Below, in pieces: positions 6,648 to 13,516 of a stretch of 13,516 bases of DNA. Each line of letters begins with the position of its first letter. Positions within the stretch are counted from its first letter, which is position 1. The notes under the pieces are model-generated. The model saw nothing but the letters and a program-made list of their open reading frames with translations, was not told the origin of the DNA and did no database searches. The position numbers and the translations under genes are program-made. The DNA is from Dysgonamonadaceae bacterium (GTDB lineage Bacteria; Bacteroidota; Bacteroidia; Bacteroidales; Azobacteroidaceae): positions 1-13,516 of the forward strand of contig JAITCT010000007.1 in NCBI GenBank assembly GCA_031282925.1. Reading direction: 5' to 3'.

Positions 6648-6728
6648 CAATTGTAAAAGTCAACTAATTCATTACATGTTGCTGTCTTTATAACGAACAT
6701 GTAACGAATTAGTTGACTTTTACAATTG
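6648..6728. repeat. Long palindrome with 33-bp arms
   Basis: Left arm 6648-6680 and right arm 6696-6728 are complementary at 32 of 33 positions, enclosing a 15-nt loop. The arms run from CAATTGTAAAAGTC outside to TTACATGTT inside. The right arm, read on the minus strand, is identical over all 33 bases to 13376-13408. The loop-side sequence TCTTTATAACGAACATGTAA is also shared by both loci. A further pair, AATTGTGAAG at 6574-6583 and CTTCACAATT at 6643-6652, encloses the segment to the left. The right end runs directly into the 82-bp repeat that starts at 6725. Confidence 0.9.
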
Positions 6729-6850
6729 CGAGCCGTAAGGCGAAGCAATCCGGAAAATGTACTGCGGCTGTTCTCTGGATTGCTTCGCCGCTTCGCGGCT
6801 CGCAATGACGAGTGCGGTAATTATCAATTCCCCCGTAACTCGTAATTTCA
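6725..6850 (+). repeat. Palindromic dispersed repeat, copy 2, with tail module
   Basis: Outer arms ATTGCGAGCCG (6725-6735) and CGGCTCGCAAT (6796-6806), and inner arms CGAAGCAATCC (6741-6751) and GGATTGCTTCG (6777-6787), form an almost perfect two-part hairpin with a 25-nt loop. Copy 1 at 837-918 has the same length and the same GATTGCTTCGCCGCTTCGCG core, but its outer arms are partly decayed. The tail from 6804 repeats AATGACG, GTGCGGTAATT and CAATTC, and later CGTAATTTCA, as in copy 1. Confidence 0.8.
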
Positions 6851-6929
6851 TCCGCTGCTTTGCAGCTAGCACTGACGCGGAGCGACAAATTCTCCCTTCT
6901 CAATTTCTACCGGTGGAATATTATTGAAA

Positions 6930-7013
6930 CACGAAAGCACAAAGACACAAAGAAACTGTTCATACACGGTTTTCGTATCTTTGTGCTTTCGTGCCTTTGT
7001 GTTTACAAAAAAA
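6930..7013. repeat. Dispersed ACACAAAGAAACTG repeat, copy 2, forming a hairpin
   Basis: A perfect 16-bp inverted repeat (CACGAAAGCACAAAGA at 6930-6945 and its complement at 6978-6993) encloses a 32-nt loop. The stretch 6945-7013 is a second copy of the repeat at 1987-2046. It lies 23-106 nt downstream of the gltD stop codon and could end or stabilise the gltBD transcript, but no T-tract follows the stem on the gltD strand. Confidence 0.75.
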
Positions 7014-7035
7014 AGCCGTTTGCCGTAGCCCGTAA

Positions 7036-8451
7036 CTAATTTAAATAATTCGCTATGGCTTCCGCCGCCTTCCGTCCCGAATACAGCGCACGAACGACCA
7101 AACTCGCTCCGGCAGTAACGTCCCCGGCTACAAAAACTTTCGCCGTCGACGATTCGTTAGGCTTCACAGCGTCTACGTTTCCGCGGGAATCGTATTTTAC
7201 GCCCAGGTCGTCCAGCAAACCTTCATGCACCGGTTGCGTAAATCCCATGGAAAGCAAAACCAAATCGGCCGGAATAATTTCGGGCGCGCCGGTTTCTTTC
7301 ATCGCGAAACGGCCGGATTCGTCTTTCGTCCATTCCACTTCAACAACTTCCACGCCGGCCAATTTTCCTTTCTGCCCGATAAAACGCTTGGACGCCAGCG
7401 ACCAGCGGCGCGTAACCCCTTCTTCGTGAGAACTGGATATTTTCAATATATTCGGATAGTAAGGCCAGGGCGTATCGGGATTTTCACCCACAGGCGGCTG
7501 GGGCAGGATTTCTATCTGCGTTACGCCCGCCGCTTTCCGGCGAATAGACGTTCCTACGCAATCCGAACCGGTATCTCCGCCGCCGATTACCAGGACTTTT
7601 TTGCCTTTGGCCGATATTTGTTCGGCAGCAGGTATGACTTGTCCGGCCACGATGCGGTTTTGCTGTTTCAGGAAATCCAGGGCAAAATGAACCCCTTTCA
7701 GGTCTCGTCCTTCGATGGGTAAATCCCGCGGAACGCCTGCGCCTGTTGCCAGGCAAACCGCATCAAACGAGGAGAGCAGTTTTTCGGCCGACAGGTCTTT
7801 TCCGACTTCCGTACCGATTGTAAAAATAATTCCTTCCGCTTCCAGGAATTTCAACCGCCGGTCAATAACGCCTTTGTTCAGCTTGAAATCGGGGATGCCC
7901 AAACGAAGCAGTCCGCCGATGGATTCGTCTTTTTCAAAAACCGTTACCAAATGTCCTTTCCGGTTCAACATATCGGCAACGGCCAGTCCGGCCGGACCCG
8001 AACCTACGACGGCTACTTTCTTCCCCGTGCGCGTTTTAGGCGGATACGCTTTCACAAATCCTTCCAGAAAGGCATGTTCGGCTACAGCCGCTTCGTTTTC
8101 GCGAATGGTCAACGGCTGATGCTGCATGTTCAACACGCAACTTTTTTCGCACAAAGCCGGACATACCCGGCCTGTAAATTCCGGAAAATTATTTGTGGCG
8201 TTTAATACCCGGTAGGCTTCAAACCATTTCCCTTTGTACAGCAAATCCTGCCATTCGGGAATCAGATTGCCCAAGGGACAGGACCAGTGGCAAAAAGCGA
8301 CTCCGCACTCCATACAGCGGGAGGCTTGCAGCATCCGGTCTTCCATGTTCAGCGTTTGCTCCACTTCGCTGAAATCAGCGATTCTTTCAAGTACAGGACG
8401 ATAACCTGCTTCTTTCCTGTTTATTGTTAAAAATGCTTTTGCGTTTCCCAT
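7036..8451 (-). CDS. gltD: Glutamate synthase [NADPH] small (beta) subunit
   Basis: GltD passes electrons from NADPH through FAD and iron-sulfur clusters to GltB, which makes two glutamates from glutamine and 2-oxoglutarate in the cytoplasm. The 471-residue product has an N-terminal iron-sulfur region with Cys46, Cys49, Cys54, Cys58 (CMECGVAFCHWSCPLG) and Cys97, Cys101, Cys105 (CPALCEKSC). The FAD-binding motif VVGSGPAGLAVAD (148-160) and the NADPH-binding motif VIGGGDTGSDCVG (288-300) follow. The C-terminal FAD contact is VFVAGDVTAGASLVVRAL (439-456). The length is usual for bacterial GltD, and all key residues that I can check are present. It is the second gene after gltB on the same strand, separated by a 163-nt spacer of octamer repeats that reaches to within a few bases of this start. 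No separate promoter for gltD is evident. Confidence 0.97.
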   Translation of the reverse strand: MGNAKAFLTINRKEAGYRPVLERIADFSEVEQTLNMEDRMLQASRCMECGVAFCHWSCPLGNLIPEWQDLLYKGKWFEAYRVLNATNNFPEFTGRVCPALCEKSCVLNMQHQPLTIRENEAAVAEHAFLEGFVKAYPPKTRTGKKVAVVGSGPAGLAVADMLNRKGHLVTVFEKDESIGGLLRLGIPDFKLNKGVIDRRLKFLEAEGIIFTIGTEVGKDLSAEKLLSSFDAVCLATGAGVPRDLPIEGRDLKGVHFALDFLKQQNRIVAGQVIPAAEQISAKGKKVLVIGGGDTGSDCVGTSIRRKAAGVTQIEILPQPPVGENPDTPWPYYPNILKISSSHEEGVTRRWSLASKRFIGQKGKLAGVEVVEVEWTKDESGRFAMKETGAPEIIPADLVLLSMGFTQPVHEGLLDDLGVKYDSRGNVDAVKPNESSTAKVFVAGDVTAGASLVVRALYSGRKAAEAIANYLN

Positions 8452-8456
8452 AACTT

Positions 8457-8612
8457 TAGTAAACGAGTTGACAAGTTAACGAGTAAACGAGTTGATGAGT
8501 TGGCAAGTTAACGAGTTGACAAATTAACGAGTTGACAAGATATTTCCTGTTTTCCCGTTTACTTGTTAACTCGTCAACTTGTTTACTTGTCAACTCGTTT
8601 ACTCGTCAACTA
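8457..8612. repeat. Octamer repeat array in inverted orientation between gltB and gltD
   Basis: From 8457 to 8536 the plus strand consists of ten consecutive 8-bp units with consensus RAGTTRAC (variants such as GAGTAAAC and GAGTTGGC). After a 20-bp spacer (8537-8556), seven consecutive units of the reverse complement, GTYAACTY or GTTTACTY, run from 8557 to 8612. Together they fill almost the whole gap between the gltB stop and the gltD start and can fold into a long imperfect stem of about 56 bp. In the transcript the gltD ATG lies about 5 nt beyond the last unit. The period of 8 and the stops in all frames exclude a coding role. Confidence 0.93.
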
Positions 8613-8614
8613 AA

Positions 8615-11600
8615 TTAATAATCCGATTCAACCATCTCAATTTTCTTTTTTATCGCTTCCATTTTCTCTTCCTGCAACACCTTTTTATATTCAATCGGCG
8701 TGATTTTAATAAAATGCTTGAGGTATTCTTCCCAGTCATCCAAAATCCTTTTCGCCAAAGCGCTTTGCGTATAATAACAGTGTTGCGAAATCAAACGGTT
8801 CAGTTCCAAACTGTCCGATTTATCTTCAATCAGCGTCAGTTCGACCATTTCCATATTACAGAAATAATCGAAATCGCCTTTCATATCCAAAACGTAGGCC
8901 AGCCCGCCGCTCATACCCGCAGCGAAATTCTTCCCGGTTGATCCTAAAACCACCGTCCGCCCGCCGGTCATGTATTCACAGCAGTGGTCGCCGGCGCCTT
9001 CCACGACAGCAATTGCCCCCGAATTTCTCACGCAGAAGCGCTCCCCTACCCTGCCGTTGATATATACTTCGCCGGAAGTCGCACCATATAATAATGTATT
9101 ACCGGCTATGATATTGTCTTCCGGAACGAACACGCTGAGTTTGGGCGGAACCAGCGCGATACGTCCTCCCGAAAGCCCTTTGCCGAGATAATCGTTGGCT
9201 TCGCCTTCCAGATAAAAGGTAACGCCCGCGGCAAGGAAAGCGCCGAAACTCTGCCCGGCGGAACCTTTGAAACTAACCGTAATCGTCCCGTCCTGCAACC
9301 CCCTGTTCCCGTGCCGTTTGGCTATTTCGCCCGACAACATGGCGCCTACCGTTCTGTCGGTATTGGCAATGCCGACATTCATCTCAACGGGAAGCGATTT
9401 TTCTATGGCCTGTTTGTTCCTGCGAATCAATTCACGGTCTAAAACATGCTCGATTTTATGATCCTGTTTTTTCGTGCAACGGATATCATTCCCGTTATTC
9501 ACAAAATGGATTAATTTCGAGAAATCCAGCTTTGCCGCTTTATTATTATATTTCAAATCCTTCCGTATTTCAATCAAATCCGAGCGTCCGACAATTTCAT
9601 CCATAGTCTTGAAGCCCATTTGAGCCAGGTGTTCACGGACTTCCTGCGCAAGGAAAGTGAAAAAATGAAGCAAATACTCATGTTTCCCTTTGAAGCGAGC
9701 GCGAAGTCTTTCGTCCTGCGTTGCAATGCCCACCGGACAGGTATTCAGATGGCATTTGCGCATCATCACGCAACCGAGTACAATCAAAGCGCTGGTGGCA
9801 AATCCGAATTCTTCAGCGCCCAAAAGCGCTGAAATAATAATGTCCTTGCCCGATTTCAACTGCCCGTCGGTCTGCAAGCGGACAAATCCGCGCAGATTGT
9901 TCGTAACCAGCGTTTGCTGCGTTTCCGCCAATCCGAGTTCGCCCGAAATACCGGCATGTTTGATGGAACTCATCGGGCTTGCACCTGTCCCGCCTTCCGC
10001 GCCGCTGATTAAAATCATATCCGCTTTGGCTTTAGCCACGCCTGCGGCAATGGTGCCGACACCTGTTTCGGCAACCAGCTTCACGGATATTTGAGCCTGG
10101 GGATTCACGTTTTTCAAATCAAAAATCAACTGCGCCAAATCTTCAATCGAATAAATATCATGGTGAGGCGGCGGCGAAATCAAAGTAATTCCGGGAATGG
10201 AATGGCGGGTTTTCGCAATGATTTTATCAACTTTGAATCCCGGCAACTGTCCGCCTTCGCCCGGCTTGGCGCCTTGAGCGATTTTGATTTGCAGCTCGTC
10301 GGCATTAATCAGGTATTCGGCAGTTACGCCGAAACGTCCCGAAGCAATCTGTTTGATAGCCGAACGGCGATTCAAACCGTCTTCGCCGATTTTGAACCGT
10401 GCAGGGTCTTCCCCGCCTTCGCCGGTATTGCTTTTCCCGTGCAGGATATTCAGCGCAACAGCCATCGCTTCATGCGCTTCCCTGCTGATGGAACCGAAGG
10501 ACATTGCCCCGGTAACAAAACGTTTCGTGATTGCTTCAACCGGTTCTACTTTGGAAATATCAATCGGTTTACGCTTGTAAGTCATAAAATCGCGCAGGAA
10601 TACCGGTTGCATCTTGTTATCCGTAATATCGGTATATTCCTTAAACTTGCGGTAATCGCCCAAACGTGCGGCTATCTGCAATTTGGAGATAGTTTCGGGA
10701 TTCCAGGCATGGTATTCGCCTTCTTTGCGGAATGTGTAAATACCCGCATTTTGCACCGTGTATGTGGACTGCAGTTTGAAATCGGGAGCGCCGTGATCGC
10801 CGAAAGCCTCATGATGCGAAAGCAAAGCATCGCCGGCAATGTCGGACAGTTCAACGCCGCCGATCCGCGAAGTCATTTCCCGGAAATAAGTATCCAGCAC
10901 TTTCCTGCTGACGCCGACGGCTTCAAATATCTGGGCGCCGCGGTAACTCCACAAAGTGGAAATGCCCATTTTGGAAAGCACTTTCAACAAGCCTTTGGAT
11001 ACGGCTTTGATGTAATTTTTTTCCGCCGTATGATAATCCAGCTGTATTTCGTGCAATTTCACTTTTTCGTACAAAACGGCAAAAGTCATGTAGGGATTGA
11101 CGGCCGTCGCGCCGAAGGCAAACAGAAGTGCGAAATGGTTAACTTCGCGGGCTTCGGCTGTTTCGACCACAATCGCAATTTGCATCCTTTTCCGTTTTTC
11201 AATCAAGTGGTGGTGAACGGCCGAAACGGCCAGTAACGAAGGAATCGCCGCATGTTTGGCGTCCACGCCTCTGTCGCTTAGAATAATATAATGATAACCT
11301 TCATCCACCGCTTTTTCAGCCTGCCGGCAAAGATTGCCCAATGCGTCCGACAAAGATTTTTCGCCTTTGGCCGGCGAAGTTACGCCGAACAGCATCGGAA
11401 CGGTCAGCGATTTAAAGCCCTTGTAACCCAAATGCGTTAAAATATCCAAATCAATATTGTTGAGAATCGGCACCGGCAATTTTACCATTTTGCACAAATC
11501 CGGCGAAGGTTCAAGCACATTTCCGTCCTGGCAGCCGATATACAGCGCCAAAGACATTACCAGCTCTTCACGGATCGGGTCAATCGGCGGATTGGTTACC

Positions 11601-13138
11601 TGGGCAAATAACTGCCTGAAATAATTGAACATCCGCTGCGGTTTATCCGACAAAACAGCCAAAGGCGTATCGTTGCCCATTGAACCGACAGGCTCTTTTC
11701 CTTCAACGGCCATCGGGATAATCAGTTTTTCGATATCTTCCTGCGTATAACCGAAAGCCTTGAGGTATGCCGACTGGTTATCAACGTCGTACCTGACTGT
11801 TCTTCCCGAAGAAATATTGCCCAGCGAAATCCGGTTTTTCGACAGCCATTCCCCGTAAGGGTAGGCGGCGGCCAATTCCGCTTTCAATTCGGCGTCGTGA
11901 TACACTTTTCCTTCCTGCGTGTCTATCATCAGCATTTTACCGGGTTGCAAACGCCCTTTTTCCTTTATTTCGGCGGCTTCAAACGGCAATACGCCCACTT
12001 CCGATGCGATAACCATAATGTCGCCGTGCGTAATCAGGTAACGTGCGGGACGAAGCCCGTTCCTGTCGAGCATCCCGCCGGCATAACGCCCGTCGGTAAA
12101 CAGCAAAGTCGCAGGGCCGTCCCAAGGCTCCATAATAATACTGTTGTATTCGTAAAACGCTTTCAACTCTTCGGAAATCGGATTTTTTTCATTCCAGCTT
12201 TCGGGAACAAGCATCGACATGGCGTGGGGAAACGAAATTCCCGCCATAACCAAAAATTCCAGAACATTATCCAGGGATGCGCTGTCGGACATTCCGGGCT
12301 GGATAATCGGGAACAATTCGTCTAATTTGCCTAATTCCGGCACTTTCAGCACACTTTCGCGGGCTTGCATCCAATAGCGGTTTCCGCGTATGGTATTGAT
12401 TTCGCCGTTGTGTCCGAGCAAACGGAAAGGCTGCGCCAAATCCCAGCTGGGAAAAGTATTTGTGCTGAAACGCGAGTGAACCAAAGCCAACCCGCTCGTA
12501 AAATAAGGGTTGGTCAAGTCGGTAAAATAATCGCGCAACTGCACGGAAGTAAGCATTCCCTTATACACAATGCGTTGTGTGGAAAGGCTTACGATATAAA
12601 AACTTTTCTTATCGGCCAGGGAAGATTTCAGGATTTTGTTTTCCATTTTCTTCCGGACGATATACAACCTCCGTTCCAGAATGTCGGGACGGTCTTCTCC
12701 TACTATAAATATCTGCTTGATAGCCGGTTCGTTCTCTCTTGATATTTCGCCCAGAATATTGCTGTTGACCGGGACGTCGCGAACGGCAAGCATTTTCAGT
12801 CCTTCCTGTTCGACAATATTTTGCAGGACTTCCATATACACGGAAGCCTGCTCCCCCTCTTTCGGAAGGAAAAGCAGGCCTGTTCCGTATTTCCCCCGTT
12901 CGGGAACGGGGACGCCCTGTAAAAGGATAAACTCATGGGGGATTTGCAGGGTAATTCCCGCGCCGTCCCCGGTCTTATTATCGGCGCTTTCCGCTCCCCG
13001 GTGCAGCATGTGTTCAAGCACCTGTAAACCCTTCACGACAATGTCGTGCGATCTGTTTCCATGTATATCGACCAACAGGCCGACGCCGCAAGCATCGTGT
13101 TCATATTCGCGCCGGTATAAACTTACTTCATTAATCAT
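8615..13138 (-). CDS. gltB: Glutamate synthase [NADPH] large (alpha) subunit
   Basis: GltB is the catalytic subunit of glutamate synthase (GOGAT), which with glutamine synthetase assimilates ammonia. The 1507-residue protein contains: a class-II glutamine amidotransferase domain (about 17-430), whose nucleophile Cys17 follows a 16-residue propeptide (EHDACGVG), with HNGEIN and RGNRYW at 243-256; a central linking domain (about 460-780); the FMN-binding synthase domain (about 840-1200), with GAKPGEGGQLPG (956-967), SPPPHHDIYS (988-997) and ISGAEGGTGASP (1044-1055); the [3Fe-4S] ligands Cys1123, Cys1129 and Cys1134; and the C-terminal GXGXG domain (about 1260-1480), which shapes the ammonia channel. 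All expected features are intact, and the length is typical. It is the first gene of the gltBD operon. The ATG at 13138 leaves the expected short propeptide to be removed so that Cys17 becomes N-terminal. Confidence 0.98.
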   Translation of the reverse strand: MINEVSLYRREYEHDACGVGLLVDIHGNRSHDIVVKGLQVLEHMLHRGAESADNKTGDGAGITLQIPHEFILLQGVPVPERGKYGTGLLFLPKEGEQASVYMEVLQNIVEQEGLKMLAVRDVPVNSNILGEISRENEPAIKQIFIVGEDRPDILERRLYIVRKKMENKILKSSLADKKSFYIVSLSTQRIVYKGMLTSVQLRDYFTDLTNPYFTSGLALVHSRFSTNTFPSWDLAQPFRLLGHNGEINTIRGNRYWMQARESVLKVPELGKLDELFPIIQPGMSDSASLDNVLEFLVMAGISFPHAMSMLVPESWNEKNPISEELKAFYEYNSIIMEPWDGPATLLFTDGRYAGGMLDRNGLRPARYLITHGDIMVIASEVGVLPFEAAEIKEKGRLQPGKMLMIDTQEGKVYHDAELKAELAAAYPYGEWLSKNRISLGNISSGRTVRYDVDNQSAYLKAFGYTQEDIEKLIIPMAVEGKEPVGSMGNDTPLAVLSDKPQRMFNYFRQLFAQVTNPPIDPIREELVMSLALYIGCQDGNVLEPSPDLCKMVKLPVPILNNIDLDILTHLGYKGFKSLTVPMLFGVTSPAKGEKSLSDALGNLCRQAEKAVDEGYHYIILSDRGVDAKHAAIPSLLAVSAVHHHLIEKRKRMQIAIVVETAEAREVNHFALLFAFGATAVNPYMTFAVLYEKVKLHEIQLDYHTAEKNYIKAVSKGLLKVLSKMGISTLWSYRGAQIFEAVGVSRKVLDTYFREMTSRIGGVELSDIAGDALLSHHEAFGDHGAPDFKLQSTYTVQNAGIYTFRKEGEYHAWNPETISKLQIAARLGDYRKFKEYTDITDNKMQPVFLRDFMTYKRKPIDISKVEPVEAITKRFVTGAMSFGSISREAHEAMAVALNILHGKSNTGEGGEDPARFKIGEDGLNRRSAIKQIASGRFGVTAEYLINADELQIKIAQGAKPGEGGQLPGFKVDKIIAKTRHSIPGITLISPPPHHDIYSIEDLAQLIFDLKNVNPQAQISVKLVAETGVGTIAAGVAKAKADMILISGAEGGTGASPMSSIKHAGISGELGLAETQQTLVTNNLRGFVRLQTDGQLKSGKDIIISALLGAEEFGFATSALIVLGCVMMRKCHLNTCPVGIATQDERLRARFKGKHEYLLHFFTFLAQEVREHLAQMGFKTMDEIVGRSDLIEIRKDLKYNNKAAKLDFSKLIHFVNNGNDIRCTKKQDHKIEHVLDRELIRRNKQAIEKSLPVEMNVGIANTDRTVGAMLSGEIAKRHGNRGLQDGTITVSFKGSAGQSFGAFLAAGVTFYLEGEANDYLGKGLSGGRIALVPPKLSVFVPEDNIIAGNTLLYGATSGEVYINGRVGERFCVRNSGAIAVVEGAGDHCCEYMTGGRTVVLGSTGKNFAAGMSGGLAYVLDMKGDFDYFCNMEMVELTLIEDKSDSLELNRLISQHCYYTQSALAKRILDDWEEYLKHFIKITPIEYKKVLQEEKMEAIKKKIEMVESDY

Positions 13139-13166
13139 TTTTTCAACTGTTTTTCTTTTCAGGTTG

Positions 13167-13174
13167 CAAAGTTA
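13167..13174 (-). promoter_or_regulatory. Probable -7 box of the gltBD promoter
   Basis: The minus strand reads TAACTTTG, matching TAnnTTTG, 28 nt upstream of the gltB ATG. Transcription would start about 20 nt before the gene. No convincing -33 TTG is found at 19-21 bp (the nearest is 24 bp away), so the promoter may be weak or activator-dependent; that is inference. Confidence 0.5.
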
Positions 13175-13268
13175 CAATTTTTCGCTTAATAATAGAGCAA
13201 TAAGTATAAATAAAAAATGTTTTTCTTAAAAATCCTGCATTTTTTAAGCAATAAAAGGAGAAAACCGG

Positions 13269-13321
13269 AAAATTGAGAATGGAGCATTTGCCGCAGCCGT
13301 CATTCCCGCAAAAGCGGGAAT
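13269..13321 (-). repeat. Tail module copy joined to an ATTCCCGC hairpin
   Basis: Positions 13269-13304 on the minus strand read AATGACGGCTGCGG and continue to TTCTCAATTTT, a copy of the module also at 915-946. Directly attached is a small hairpin, ATTCCCGC (13302-13309) and GCGGGAAT (13314-13321), with an AAAA loop. This hairpin type is known as a short dispersed repeat in many bacterial genomes. Further right, ATTGCGGG and CCCGCAAT (13354-13361 and 13371-13378) form another small stem. Confidence 0.65.
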
Positions 13322-13375
13322 CCCCCCAAAAACAGGCAGTGGCTTTCGGGAGATTGCGGGTCTTCGCTGCGCCCG

Positions 13376-13433
13376 CAATTGTAAAAGTCAACTAATTCGT
13401 TACATGTTTGTTATCTTTATAACGAACATGTAA
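13376..13433. repeat. Second copy of the 33-bp palindrome arm, with its own hairpin
   Basis: The first 33 bases are identical to the minus-strand reading of the right arm at 6696-6728. They continue into TTACATGTTTGTTAT, CTTT and ATAACGAACATGTAA, a hairpin with 15-bp arms (one mismatch) and a 4-nt loop at 13400-13433. The long right arm present at 6705-6728 is missing here: after 13433 the sequence diverges into an A-rich stretch and the start of a reading frame 12 nt on. Confidence 0.85.
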
Positions 13434-13445
13434 AAAACGAAAAAA

Positions 13446-13516
13446 ATGACAAATTCAACATTACTCTCGCAAACCCCAGCCCGCCGGATGCAGGGTTGCA
13501 TCAAGGAGTTCGGCTG
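13446..13516 (+). CDS. Start of an unrecognised protein, truncated by window edge
   Basis: From the ATG at 13446 the frame stays open to the end of the window (23 full codons). It begins MTNSTLLSQ and continues TPARRMQGCIKEFG. The ATG is preceded by an A-rich segment (AAAAAACGAAAAAA) of the kind often found before starts in Bacteroidota, and by the palindrome at 13376-13433. The piece is too short to name. It could be a cellular gene or belong to a mobile element whose end is the palindrome. Confidence 0.4.
   Translation, partial: MTNSTLLSQTPARRMQGCIKEFG

Noticed and set aside
8457..8612. CRISPR array
   Set aside because: The repeats are 8 bp, contiguous without unique spacers, and switch orientation in the middle.
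10091..11236. Long plus-strand open frame of 381 codons
   Set aside because: It lies wholly antisense to gltB, whose domains and catalytic residues are intact. The translation is low-quality and has no recognisable motif. Several shorter antisense frames in gltB, gltD, rho and the outer-membrane-type gene were rejected for the same reason.
13143..13391. Minus-strand frame upstream of gltB
   Set aside because: It reads through the dispersed repeats and the likely gltB promoter; no protein features are seen.
1..13516. tRNA, rRNA, known riboswitch or replication origin
   Set aside because: No stretch on either strand showed a cloverleaf, rRNA-like conserved sequence or recognisable aptamer on reading by eye; a covariance-model search would be needed to exclude weak cases.

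Overview
The window looks like chromosomal DNA of a member of the Bacteroidota, most likely order Bacteroidales. The evidence is promoter -7 boxes of the TAnnTTTG type upstream of several genes, starts without clear Shine-Dalgarno sequences, a Rho factor with the long low-complexity insertion typical of this phylum, Bacteroidales-like PrmC and GltB/GltD sequences, and transposase fragments that resemble Bacteroidales insertion sequences. The species cannot be named from the sequence alone.

Layout. Positions 1-574 are mobile-element debris: the start of an IS1182/IS5-type transposase running off the left edge on the minus strand, abutting a 5'-truncated and frameshifted ISAs1-type transposase tail on the plus strand. 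Positions 575-1001 hold only dispersed repeats. A minus-strand S51 (peptidase E-like) gene with a lipoprotein-type signal sequence follows (1083-1844), with a strong intrinsic terminator at 1002-1053. Across an AT-rich divergent intergenic region lies prmC (2125-3006, plus), which converges on and overlaps by 20 bp an unrecognised outer-membrane-type protein gene (2987-4204, minus). That gene sits 3 nt downstream of rho (4208-6100, minus), so the two probably form one transcript from a good promoter at 6230-6259.

Positions 6260-7035 carry no gene that I can support but are packed with inverted and dispersed repeats. Then comes the NADPH-glutamate synthase operon on the minus strand, gltB (8615-13138) followed by gltD (7036-8451). 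The two are separated by an unusual 163-bp spacer made almost wholly of octamer repeats in inverted orientation. At the right edge, beyond further repeats, a plus-strand reading frame of unknown function starts at 13446 immediately after a palindrome and runs off the window.

Functionally, GltB and GltD form the ammonia-assimilating glutamate synthase, PrmC methylates peptide-release factors, and Rho terminates transcription. These are housekeeping genes with no common pathway. No defence system, CRISPR array, secondary-metabolite cluster or clearly new multi-gene system is visible. The notable content lies between the genes: at least five families of repeats, two with long palindromic arms, recurring within 13.5 kb and confined mostly to intergenic DNA.
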